Source: Actinomycetota bacterium (GTDB taxonomy: Bacteria; Actinomycetota; Thermoleophilia; BMS3ABIN01). Taken from it: a DNA stretch of 64,000 nt. The translations under genes and the position numbers were made by a program. The first letter of the stretch is position 1; every line of letters begins with the position of its first letter. The notes below the pieces were generated by a model that saw only the letters and a list, made by a program, of their open reading frames with translations, did not search any database and was not told the origin of the DNA. This document shows, in pieces, positions 16,848 to 25,023 of the stretch. The stretch is from the NCBI GenBank assembly GCA_023382335.1, contig JAMCPM010000012.1, positions 1 through 64,000 of the forward strand, given 5' to 3'.

Positions 16848-17695
16848 TTCCAGAGGCTGAAACCAGGCGGCTTGCGGCGGCAAAAGGCGTCGATCTGATG
16901 GTAATCGATCTGGATTATGCTCTGGGGTGGCTATTGGCGGGGTTGTTCTCGGATTCTGCCATTAGGGATAGCTGGATCTTCAAAGGTGGAACCAGCCTGA
17001 AAAAATGCTGGTTTCCAGAATATCGCTTTTCAGAAGATCTGGATTTTACTGTCCACGGTCGCCTCGATGTGGATATGGTCCAGAATCTATTGAAGGATCC
17101 GCTGGAAAAAGTAGCCCAATTATCGGGAATAGACCTGAATGCCACTGCTCCCCGGTTTGAGCTAGTCTCCGACGAATATGGCAAAGAGAGTTTGCAGGGT
17201 CGGCTATATCACAGATCGACAATCCAACGCACCGGCTCACCTCAAGCTATCCGCATAGATCTTTCAGCTGACGAAGTAGTTATTTTTCCTCCCGTTTCGC
17301 GCCAATTAATGCATCCTTATTCAGACAGCGCTTCGTTGCCCAAAGTCGCAATTCCTTGCTACAGCCTGGAAGAGGTTGTCGCCGAAAAGCTCAGGGCTGT
17401 GGGCGGCCAACGTCATTATGCCATCGCTCGTGATATTTATGATATTCATCAACTCACGAGTACAGGCGTTGATTTAGAGAATGTAATGTCTGCATTGGGA
17501 GAAAAGTTTGCTGTGAAGGGGTTGAAAATTTCGCCAGGCATTGTGACTGGGTTTGTCGATCGGCGAGACGATTACAGACTCGATTGGGAACGCCGGGTCG
17601 AAAATCTCGAAGCAGGTTTGCAGGTTGAATTCGACGTTGCTTTTCAAACGGTCACCGATATGTTGGAACGAATAATTGAGGAGTACTGTCATTGA
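16844..17695 (+). CDS. abiEii: AbiEii/AbiGii-family nucleotidyltransferase toxin
   Basis: 283 residues. The nucleotidyltransferase motif FKGGTSLKKC at about 46-55, followed by RFSEDLDF with D65 and D67, supplies the G-S/T and paired Asp of the AbiEii family, and EEVVAEKLRAVGG with RDIYDIHQL is the conserved C-terminal block. Such toxins modify tRNA or other targets and arrest growth during phage infection. Catalytic residues are intact, so the pair looks functional. The TGA stop overlaps the TTG that begins the hsdR remnant, showing how exactly the cassette abuts hsdR sequence. Confidence 0.88.
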   Translation: MIPEAETRRLAAAKGVDLMVIDLDYALGWLLAGLFSDSAIRDSWIFKGGTSLKKCWFPEYRFSEDLDFTVHGRLDVDMVQNLLKDPLEKVAQLSGIDLNATAPRFELVSDEYGKESLQGRLYHRSTIQRTGSPQAIRIDLSADEVVIFPPVSRQLMHPYSDSASLPKVAIPCYSLEEVVAEKLRAVGGQRHYAIARDIYDIHQLTSTGVDLENVMSALGEKFAVKGLKISPGIVTGFVDRRDDYRLDWERRVENLEAGLQVEFDVAFQTVTDMLERIIEEYCH

Positions 17696-17747
17696 ACGCT
17701 GACTACTCAGAAGACGTCCTGGTCGAACAACCCGCCATCGCTCTGTT
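17692..17747 (+). pseudogene. hsdR 5' remnant (first ~18 codons)
   Basis: These 56 bases match the first 56 bases of hsdR at 20830-20885 with five substitutions, starting from the same TTG. The match stops abruptly at 17747, where the sequence switches to the interior of the gp37-like gene. Read through, the fused frame closes within about 32 further codons. Confidence 0.85.
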
Positions 17748-18242
17748 AGCGATCTTTTCCATCGGGACATTGCCGGCGATTTCATCCATCGTGTTTTCAA
17801 TGTCATGTGGCAGGCGGACTGGCATGTTTTTCAGGTGCTGACCAAAAGGTCCGAACGGCTTCTTGATCTAAGCGACCATCTCCCCTGGCCGGATAACGTC
17901 TGGATGGGAGTAAGTGTGGAAAGCGCGGATTACGCCTATCGTATCGATCATCTGCGGGCCACAGGCGCGGCCACGAAATTTCTTTCCCTGGAACCGCTGC
18001 TCGGCCCGATTCCCGGCCTGAAACTGGAGGGGATCGACTGGGTTATCGTCGGTGGCGAGTCCGGCCCCGGCGTCAGGCCCATGGATCCCTCATGGGTTAC
18101 GGATATCAGGGACCAATGCGCCCAAGCGGGTGTTCCCTTCTTCTTCAAGCAGTGGGGCGGGGTTCGAAAGAAAAAGTCCGGGCGGTTGCTTGAGGGTAGA
18201 ACCTGGGACGAAATGCCTTCGGCGGCTGGTGTGGCGGATTAA
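17748..18242 (+). pseudogene. Truncated second copy of the Gp37/Gp68 (DUF5131) gene
   Basis: This segment corresponds to 15410-15907, residues 78 to the end of the intact protein, and so lacks the three cysteines. An open frame of 145 codons from ATG 17805 survives, and the copy ends in AAGVAD instead of ADNVLNW. Divergence from the intact copy is a few percent, similar to that of the adjoining hsdR fragment, which points to recombination between diverged alleles rather than a very recent duplication. It has no ribosome site of its own that I can see. Confidence 0.85.
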
Positions 18243-18662
18243 AGGATATGCCAGACACTGCCCTGGCATATCGAACTCTTTAATTCGGCAGACAGTGTTT
18301 GCCAAATTGATAAAAGCGAATGACGGCAGGATCCGACCGACAGTGTCGGTCGGATCCTGTGAGCGAAAAATCCAGACGCCGTCTGGAGAATTTACATTAG
18401 CCGTAATATCAGCAATATTCCCACTTCCCTAGTCCCATTCTGTGCAACCTAAAGTTCAACTTGAGATCGTTGAGTAAAATATCTCAATACATTGAGTAAT
18501 TTGTAAAAGCCCTGCAAAAGCTGTGATTTGAAGGTGTCACGGCAGAAATATGTATCTGCTGCTGGCATCTTCTCACTGAATGAAACTGAATTTCCATTGC
18601 ATTTATGTAATACAATATAATACAATGTAATCCGCTGGGCATGCGAATCAGCTATTGAGCTG
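18243..18662. other. 420-bp gap with two hairpins and an AT-rich promoter
   Basis: No gene is seen. It holds a 9-bp stem at 18246-18271 (atatgccag/ctggcatat), a perfect 15-bp stem with triloop agt at 18327-18359, and an AT-rich stretch at 18608-18630 with two AATACAAT units and TATAAT at 18616-18621 that probably forms the promoter/operator of the BrnT/BrnA-like pair. Confidence 0.6.
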
Positions 18663-18968
18663 ATGTGGAAACTGGAGAAATCGTTGAGTGTCAGGGTTCG
18701 CAAGCTCGTGTGGGACGATTGGAACAACGCGCATATAGCCCGGCGGCAGATTACGCCGGAAGATATCGACTGGCTTCTTACCGGCATGCAGCCCAGGCCG
18801 CGATTCGATAGGGGCCGAAGTGGGACGTTGGCCGTTTGGGGTAAGGATAAACGAGATCGCTACTTGCTTCTGATCCTGACCGAAAGGAGTCCGGGAATTT
18901 ACTACCCGGTAACCGCAAGGCCCATGACCAACCGTGAAAAAAGCCGTTTTAAGGAATTATCAAAATGA
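18663..18968 (+). CDS. BrnT-like toxin
   Basis: 101 residues from the ATG at 18663; an internal TTG at 18684 with GGAG upstream is an alternative start. The core LVWDDWNNAHIARRQITPEDIDWLL and then GTLAVWGKDKRDRYLLLILTE and PVTARPMTNREKSRFKEL match the BrnT ribonuclease toxin fold (RelE-like). The family recognises itself by W-D-x-x-N-x-x-H-I near the start and by a C-terminal R-x-M-T-x-x-E. It overlaps the downstream antitoxin by 4 bp (ATGA), toxin first, as in brnTA operons. Confidence 0.78.
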   Translation: MWKLEKSLSVRVRKLVWDDWNNAHIARRQITPEDIDWLLTGMQPRPRFDRGRSGTLAVWGKDKRDRYLLLILTERSPGIYYPVTARPMTNREKSRFKELSK

Positions 18969-19261
18969 GTGCAAAAAAGAAAACTGAAAAACCTGGGGAT
19001 AAAGTGCCGAATTTCATTTCTCCAGAAGAAGAGGCGGCATTTTGGGAAAGCCACAGTCCGCTCGATTTCCCTGGGGAGTTCAAAGCGGTTGAAGCGGATA
19101 TCGACAGGCCGCTGCGTCACGAGCGAGTGCTTTCGATCAGGCTCGACGAGATGACTATTACCAAAATGGAGGCGCTTGCGCGGCAGCGCCACATCGGCAA
19201 AAGCACTTTGGCTCGCATGTTGATTGTTCAGGGTCTGGATAAGTTCAGCCGCACCGTGTAG
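18965..19261 (+). CDS. BrnA/CopG-like antitoxin
   Basis: 98 residues. The N-terminal part (PNFISPEEEAAFWESHSPLDFPGEF) is the toxin-binding region typical of CopG-type antitoxins paired with BrnT-like toxins, and the C-terminal VLSIRLDEMTITKMEALARQRHIGKSTLARMLI is a ribbon-helix-helix DNA-binding domain. It should neutralise the upstream toxin and repress the promoter at about 18616. The coding frame ends just before a two-hairpin repeat with a terminator. Confidence 0.82.
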   Translation: MSAKKKTEKPGDKVPNFISPEEEAAFWESHSPLDFPGEFKAVEADIDRPLRHERVLSIRLDEMTITKMEALARQRHIGKSTLARMLIVQGLDKFSRTV

Positions 19262-19280
19262 CATTAAAATTTTCTACGCT

Positions 19281-19333
19281 TGCAGGGTTCGCCCTTGTAA
19301 TGCCCATAGGCTGCTGTCTATGGGCTTTTTTAA
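19281..19333 (+). repeat. Two-hairpin terminator repeat, copy 1
   Basis: TGCAGGGTTCGCCCTTG (stem AGGG/CCCT around TTCG) is followed by a hairpin gcccatag/ctatgggc and a T-run. It is homologous over about 50 bp to 20731-20783. It terminates the BrnT/BrnA unit. Confidence 0.8.
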
Positions 19334-19484
19334 TGAACGAATCAGTTTTCCGTCCGGTCCCGGTGTTACAATGTCGCTACTCTCACCTCGTTTTTCCCAT
19401 TCAGTTTTCCCGCTCCGCCCAATGGAGTCCGCGCGCTCATTTATCAAAACGCGCGGGCCGACTGCGAATCGGGAGGGTGCGGCT

Positions 19485-20618
19485 ATGGTGAAGGACACGA
19501 GTGGAAAGAGAATCGGAAGCGGTGAGGGTGGTTACGACGTTGTACTGGCAGAGGTTGTAAATCTGCTGGAGGAGGCTCGGCGTTCCGCGGCCAGATCGGT
19601 CAACGTCATAATGACGGCGACTTATTGGGAGATCGGGCGGCGGGTTGTGGAATGCGAGCAGGGCGGAAGTGATAGGGCCGAATATGGAAAGCAGATTATA
19701 AAACGTCTTTCCCTGGATTTGACAAGGCAATTTGGAAGAGGCTTCTCTCGGCAGAATCTTCAACAAATGCGGGCATTTTATATTGCCTATGCTGATAAAC
19801 AAATATGCCAGACACCGTATGGCATATTGGAAAAAACTAATGATGTCCAGATTCAGCAGGCAGCGTCTGTTGAATTGAATCTTGAGATTCTTGGTCGAGA
19901 TTCCTGCTTTCCTGGTCTCACTACGTAATATTTGTTCGCCGGGTCAAAACTGTACAAGCGCGATCATTTTATGAGACCGAGGCTCTTCGAAACGGCTGGA
20001 CTGTCCGGCAGCTGAGCCGCCAGATCGAATCCCAATTCTACGAGCGCACTGCCTTATCGCGGAACAAGGAAGCCATGCTCGTGCGTGGCGCTGATCAGAT
20101 CCCTGAAGACACGACAACGCCTGAAGACGAGATCAAAGACCCCTTTGTCCTTGAATTTCTCGATCTGAAGGATGAGTATTCGGAGAACGATCTGGAAGGG
20201 GCCTTGATCGAGCGCCTGGAAAGCTTCCTGCTGGAGCTCGGCGGCGATTTCACCTTTGTCGAGCGCCAGCGGCGCCTGAGAATAGGCGATGAGTGGTTCC
20301 GGGTCGATCTGCTGTTCTTCCATCGCCGTTTGCGCCTGCCTGGTGGTGATCGATTTGAAGCTGGGCAAGTTCACGCCTGCCGCTGTCGGGCAGATGCACT
20401 TCTATCTCAACTACGCCGGAGAAAACTGGACGAACGCCGACGAGAATCCGCCTGTTGGCTTAATCCTTTGCGCCGAGAAGAATAGCGCCGTGGCTCATTA
20501 CGCGCTGGAAGGACTTCCAAACAAGGTGCTGGCGGCTGAGTATATAACAGCGCTGCCGGCCGAAAGCACTCTTGCGGCCGAGGTTGACGAGGTTCGCAAA
20601 AGGTTTAATCGGCGCTGA
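19485..20618 (+). pseudogene. DUF1016 (YhcG-type PDDEXK nuclease) with two frameshifts
   Basis: Three overlapping frames together spell one DUF1016 protein of about 377 residues. Frame 1 runs from ATG 19485 (GGGAGGG upstream) to about 19894 and ends ELNLEILG. A missing base near 19894 moves to the next frame (SRFLLSWSHYVIFV, then FYETEALRNGWTVRQLSRQIESQFYERTALSRNKEAML). An extra C near 20334 moves to a third frame (CLVVIDLKLGKFTPAAVGQMHFYLNYAGENW), which holds the catalytic D and E/K region and runs to the stop at 20618. The family is linked to defence and DNA repair. Two single-base indels could be decay or assembly error. Confidence 0.88.
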
Positions 20619-20730
20619 GGCGCGTTTTATATATTCAACCGGATATTTATTTGCGCCTGATGTCGCAAACCAGTAGTTTTCATAATAGTTTGCGACATTG
20701 TATGCAAAAATAGATTTTGAATCTTCCCCC

Positions 20731-20783
20731 TGCAGGGTTCGCCCTTGCAGCGCCCATGGGCTACGGTCCATGGGCTTTTTTTG
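20731..20783 (+). repeat. Two-hairpin terminator repeat, copy 2
   Basis: CTGCAGGGTTCGCCCTTGC and the hairpin cccatggg...ccatggg with T-run repeat the arrangement at 19281-19333. With the first copy it brackets the DUF1016 gene. Confidence 0.8.
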
Positions 20784-20788
20784 TCCCC

Positions 20789-20821
20789 TTGTTGCAGTGT
20801 GTGACAATTCGTAGTTAGATT
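20789..20821 (+). promoter_or_regulatory. Candidate hsdR promoter
   Basis: TTGTTG (20789-20794) and TAGATT (20816-20821) in a segment homologous to that before abiEi (15956-15985). The spacing here is long (21 nt), so the exact -35 is uncertain. It sits between the terminator repeat and the hsdR TTG at 20830, and the -10 is only about 8 nt from the start codon. Confidence 0.4.
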
Positions 20822-20829
20822 CTACTGAA

Positions 20830-23800
20830 TTGAACGCCGACTACTCAGAAGACGCCCTGGTCGAAAAACCCGCTATCTCTCTGTTTGCAGAGCTGGGCTG
20901 GGAGACCGCCGGCTGCTTCTATGAAATCCTTGGTACCAGCGGCGATGGTGCCACCCCCGAACGGCCCTGGCTTGGCCGCGAGACAACTTCTGAAGTCGTG
21001 CTTGTCCCCCGGTTGCGTCAAGCACTCGAAAAGCTAAATCCCGATCTTCCTGCCGAAGCCATCGCCGATGCCATCGAGCAACTGACTCGCGATCGCAGCG
21101 CCATGAGCCCGGCTGTCGCCAATCGCGAAATCTACAAGCTTCTGAAAGACGGCGTCAAGGTGGCGACAGGTGATCGCGCCGGCATCGGCGAGGAGCAGGT
21201 CGAGACCGCGCGCGTCATCGATTGGGACAAACTCGAAAACAACAACTTCCTGCTGACCTCGCAGTTCTGGATTTCCGGCGAGATGTACAAACGGCGCATG
21301 GACCTGGTCGGTTTTATCAACGGTCTGCCGCTGCTTTTCATCGAACTAAAAGCCTCACACAAGCGCCTGAAAAATGCCTACCGCGACAACTTGCGTGATT
21401 ACAAAAACGCCATTCCCCAACTTTTCTGGTACAACGCCCTCGTCATTCTCTCCAACGGCAGCAAGAGCCGCATCGGCAGTATGACTTCAGAGTGGGGCCA
21501 CTTCAACGAGTGGAAAAAAATCAACAGCGAGGGCGAGGCAGGTGTTGTTTCGCTTGATACTATGATCCGAGGAGTCTGCGATAAGAGCCGCTTTCTCGAT
21601 CTGGTCGAGAATTTTACGGTCTTCAGCGATATCCGCGGCGGCCTCATCAAGATGATCGCCAAGAATCATCAGTACCTAGGCGTGAACAATGCCATAGAGG
21701 CGATGGGTGACGCGCGGGACAGGCAAGGCCGGCTCGGCGTATTCTGGCATACGCAGGGGAGCGGCAAGAGTCTCTCCATGGTGTTCTTCTCTCAGAAGGT
21801 GCTCAGGAAACTGCCCGGCAATTACACTTTCCTCATTGTCACCGACCGCACCGACCTCGACGACCAGATCTACAAATATTTCGCTTCGGCCGGTTCCGTG
21901 ACCGAAGGCGAAATCCAGGCGGTGAGCGGAGAGAACTTAAAACGCTTGCTCCGTGAAGACCACCGCTTCATTTTCACGCTCATCCAGAAGTTCCGCACCG
22001 ACAAGGGCGCTACCTACCCCATGCTTTCCGAGCGTGACGACATCATCGTCATCACCGACGAGGCTCACCGCAGCCAGTACGACACCTTCGCCCTCAACAT
22101 GCGAAACGCGCTGCCCCATGCCTCCTTCATCGGATTCACGGGCACGCCGCTGATGGTGGGTGAAGAGAAGACCCGCGAGGTCTTCGGCGACTACGTGAGC
22201 GTGTATAACTTCAAACAGTCAATGGACGACGGCGCCACCGTGCCGCTCTATTACGAGAACCGCATTCCGGAGCTGCAGCTTACCAACGAGGACCTTAACG
22301 AAGACATGGAGCGCCTCCTTGAGGACGCCGAGCTAAGCGAGGAACAGGAAAAGAAGCTGGAGCGGGAGTTCGCGCGCGAGTACCACCTCATCACCCGTGA
22401 CGACCGGTTGGAGAAAGTCGCTGAGGACATTGTTGGACACTTTATGGGCCGTGGCTTCGCCGGCAAAGCCATGGTTGTTGCCATCGACAAGGCGACCGCC
22501 GTGCGCATGTACGGCAAGGTGCGCAAGTATTGGGGCGTGTATCTGGAAAAACTGAAGTCCGAACTGAAGGAGAGCGATTTCGCCGGCAGGGAAACCGAGC
22601 GCGAAGCCCTGGCGGCCAGGATCAAATACATGGAAGAGACCGACATGGCGGTGGTCGTTTCTCAGGCGCAAAATGAAATCGAGGACTTCCGGCAGATGTG
22701 TCTCGATATCGCGCCTCACCGCCGCCGCATGGTCAGCGAAGACCTGGACACGAAATTCAAAGACCCCGGCGATCCCTTCCGCATCGTTTTCGTCTGCGCC
22801 ATGTGGATGACCGGTTTCGATGTGCCCAGTTGCTCCACCATCTATCTCGACAAGCCCATGCGCAATCACACTCTTATGCAGACCATCGCCAGGGCAAATC
22901 GTGTCTTCGGTGACGAGAAGGTTAACGGCCTGATCGTCGATTATGTAGGCATCTTCCGCAGCCTTCAACGCGCTCTGGCTATTTATGGAACAGCGGCAGG
23001 TGGCGTTTTAGGCGAAGGTGATTGGCCGGTTCAGGACAAGTCGGCGCTGGTGGCGGAGTTGAAGAGGGCGATCGAAGAGACTGAGGCATATTGCGCGGAG
23101 TTGCAAATAGATACGAAAGCGCTTGTCGCCGCTGAAGGTTTTGATTTCATCAGGCTGCGGGACGACGCGGCGGACATCATAGTCGCCAAAGAAGAAACTA
23201 AAAAGCGTTTCCTGTCGCTGGCTGACAATGTTAACCGCCTGTTCCGGGCGATACTGCCGGACAAGGCAGACAACGAGTTCGGCCCTGCTCGCGCACTCTT
23301 TTCAGTGATCGCCGACAAAATCCGCTCCGATGCTCCCGAGGTGGATGTCTCTGAAGTGGTTGAGTCCGTGGATCGTCTGCTCGACGATTCCATCGCCGCC
23401 GCCGGTTACATCATCTCCGCTACCGATAACGCCATCGATCTCAGCAAAGTAGATTTCGATGCGCTAAGAGCCCGTTTTGAGAAGGGCCATCGCCATCTGG
23501 AAACAGAAAGGCTCAAGACCGCCCTGACCGTGAAAATAAAGAAAATGGTGGCGCTTAATCACAGCCGTATGGATTTCCTGACCAAACTCCAGGAGATGAT
23601 AGATGAATATAATGCCGGCGCCTGCAATGTGGAGGCACTCTACAACAGGCTGCTTGAACTCACCCGGGAGCTGAGTCAGGAAGACCAGCGGGCCGTCGTC
23701 GAGCAACTAAGCGAGGAAGAACTGGCGATATTTGATCTCCTGACCCGGCCGGATATGGATCTTTCAGAAAAGGATCGCAAACTGGTAAAAATTGCCGCCA

Positions 23801-24024
23801 GGGATTTACTGGAAACGCTTAAGAGAGAGACACTGGTGCTGGACTGGCGCAAGCGCCAACAGGCGCGGGCGGCAGTGAGAGTGGCTATCAGTGAAATGCT
23901 GGACAACGAGTTACCTGGTACATTTACCAAAGAGATTTATCAGCAGAAATGTGACCTTCTATATCAGCACGTCTACGATTCCTATTTCGGGCAGGGCCGC
24001 AGTATTTACGCTCCGGCGGCATAA
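20830..24024 (+). CDS. hsdR: Type I restriction endonuclease subunit R (island A)
   Basis: 1064 residues. The N-terminal nuclease domain carries MDLVGFINGLPLLFIELKAS, the D-x(n)-ELK core of the PD-(D/E)XK site. The translocase has Walker A TQGSGKSLSM, a DEAH box VITDEAHRSQYD, motif III GFTGTPL, and later MWMTGFDVPSCSTIYLDKPM and QTIARANR, which are helicase motifs V and VI. The length is normal and the gene is intact. It uses a TTG start, supported by the duplicate of exactly this start at 17692. It lies about 8.8 kb from hsdM, separated by the cargo genes, rather than adjacent as usual. Confidence 0.94.
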   Translation: MNADYSEDALVEKPAISLFAELGWETAGCFYEILGTSGDGATPERPWLGRETTSEVVLVPRLRQALEKLNPDLPAEAIADAIEQLTRDRSAMSPAVANREIYKLLKDGVKVATGDRAGIGEEQVETARVIDWDKLENNNFLLTSQFWISGEMYKRRMDLVGFINGLPLLFIELKASHKRLKNAYRDNLRDYKNAIPQLFWYNALVILSNGSKSRIGSMTSEWGHFNEWKKINSEGEAGVVSLDTMIRGVCDKSRFLDLVENFTVFSDIRGGLIKMIAKNHQYLGVNNAIEAMGDARDRQGRLGVFWHTQGSGKSLSMVFFSQKVLRKLPGNYTFLIVTDRTDLDDQIYKYFASAGSVTEGEIQAVSGENLKRLLREDHRFIFTLIQKFRTDKGATYPMLSERDDIIVITDEAHRSQYDTFALNMRNALPHASFIGFTGTPLMVGEEKTREVFGDYVSVYNFKQSMDDGATVPLYYENRIPELQLTNEDLNEDMERLLEDAELSEEQEKKLEREFAREYHLITRDDRLEKVAEDIVGHFMGRGFAGKAMVVAIDKATAVRMYGKVRKYWGVYLEKLKSELKESDFAGRETEREALAARIKYMEETDMAVVVSQAQNEIEDFRQMCLDIAPHRRRMVSEDLDTKFKDPGDPFRIVFVCAMWMTGFDVPSCSTIYLDKPMRNHTLMQTIARANRVFGDEKVNGLIVDYVGIFRSLQRALAIYGTAAGGVLGEGDWPVQDKSALVAELKRAIEETEAYCAELQIDTKALVAAEGFDFIRLRDDAADIIVAKEETKKRFLSLADNVNRLFRAILPDKADNEFGPARALFSVIADKIRSDAPEVDVSEVVESVDRLLDDSIAAAGYIISATDNAIDLSKVDFDALRARFEKGHRHLETERLKTALTVKIKKMVALNHSRMDFLTKLQEMIDEYNAGACNVEALYNRLLELTRELSQEDQRAVVEQLSEEELAIFDLLTRPDMDLSEKDRKLVKIAARDLLETLKRETLVLDWRKRQQARAAVRVAISEMLDNELPGTFTKEIYQQKCDLLYQHVYDSYFGQGRSIYAPAA

Positions 24025-24254
24025 AAACGGGACGGAAGACGCCAGACGCCAGTGGCTGTCTGCCAGCCCTGGCGAGGAAAACTGTTCACTGTCATAAGTG
24101 ATAAAGCTAATGCTCTAAACTAAATAGCACGAAAAGAGCAGCAAGTTTGACCAGACGGCCAGGAAGCCGGCCAGGAAGCATTCATGGCAAGAGCTCATGG
24201 AGATCGCGGCGCGGCGTGAAGTCTACTGAAAATCCATCTCTGTAAGGAGAAGTG

Positions 24255-25004
24255 ATGGAAAATTCGGAGTTCAATATCACCGATGAAGATCTGCGATCGG
24301 CCCTCAAGGAACTCAAGACTTACGTTGATGTCACGGATGAGGACTTGCGGGAGATCTACCGGCTGGCGCTCAAACATGCCAGCGAACGGCTGGCGCTTAA
24401 CGGCCTTCCCTGTGACAGCTGCCCGCGGCTCGAGCCCCGGGCTGGCGGTGCCGGGACGGCGGCCAGGTTGAAGCCGGCAGCCAAACTGAAACCCGTGGCT
24501 CAGTCGCCGCCCCGTGTGGGCCTCCCCGAGATTTTCTGGTCCTGGCTGGGGGCGGCGATCGGCATAGGTCTTTGTGCCTGGCTTTCCTCGCAATTTTTTG
24601 AGCCGCGCGACCTCACGCTTTTTATCGGTTCATTTGGCGCGTCGGCGGTACTGGTCTACGCCGCCATCAAGAGTCCGCTCGCCCAGCCCCGGAACCTTAT
24701 CGGTGGTCATATCGTCTCCGCCTTCGTCGGCGTGGCCGCGTGGCAGTTGCTGGGAGGCACCACCTGGCTGGCGGCCGCGGCGGCGGTGTCACTGGCCATC
24801 GTCGCCATGCTGGCAACCGGGACCGTCCATCCTCCGGGAGGCGCCACCGCGCTTATCGCCGTCATCGGCGGCCAGCAGGTGCACAACCTCGGCTGGCTCT
24901 ATCCTTTCATCCCCGTAGGCGCGGGCGCGCTGGTGCTGCTGGCGGTGGCCCTGGCGGTGAATAACATCCCGGCCGTCAGGAGCTACCCGGAGTACTGGCG
25001 CTAG
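24255..25004 (+). CDS. HPP-family integral membrane protein
   Basis: 249 residues. The N-terminal ~85 residues are soluble and acidic to basic, with a CDSC motif (near residue 56) that could bind metal. The C-terminal half has four hydrophobic helices and the family signature TVHPPGGATAL between helices three and four, and IGSFGASAVLVYAAIKSPLAQPRN before it. HPP proteins are linked to nitrite or other anion transport in cyanobacteria and plastids. The ATG at 24255 follows AAGGAGA; the GTG just before is an alternative. The 230 bp upstream hold no gene, only short GC-rich repeats. Confidence 0.85.
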   Translation: MENSEFNITDEDLRSALKELKTYVDVTDEDLREIYRLALKHASERLALNGLPCDSCPRLEPRAGGAGTAARLKPAAKLKPVAQSPPRVGLPEIFWSWLGAAIGIGLCAWLSSQFFEPRDLTLFIGSFGASAVLVYAAIKSPLAQPRNLIGGHIVSAFVGVAAWQLLGGTTWLAAAAAVSLAIVAMLATGTVHPPGGATALIAVIGGQQVHNLGWLYPFIPVGAGALVLLAVALAVNNIPAVRSYPEYWR

Positions 25005-25023
25005 GACCAATCTGCGCCGTCAC

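Noticed and set aside
19281-20783. Integron attC sites around the DUF1016 gene
   Set aside because: No R/L-box consensus and no integrase; the elements are better explained as terminators with a short extra hairpin.
20830-22000. Second intact Gp37/TcmP module downstream
   Set aside because: Only the 3' part of gp37 is duplicated (17748-18242); no second tcmP is found.
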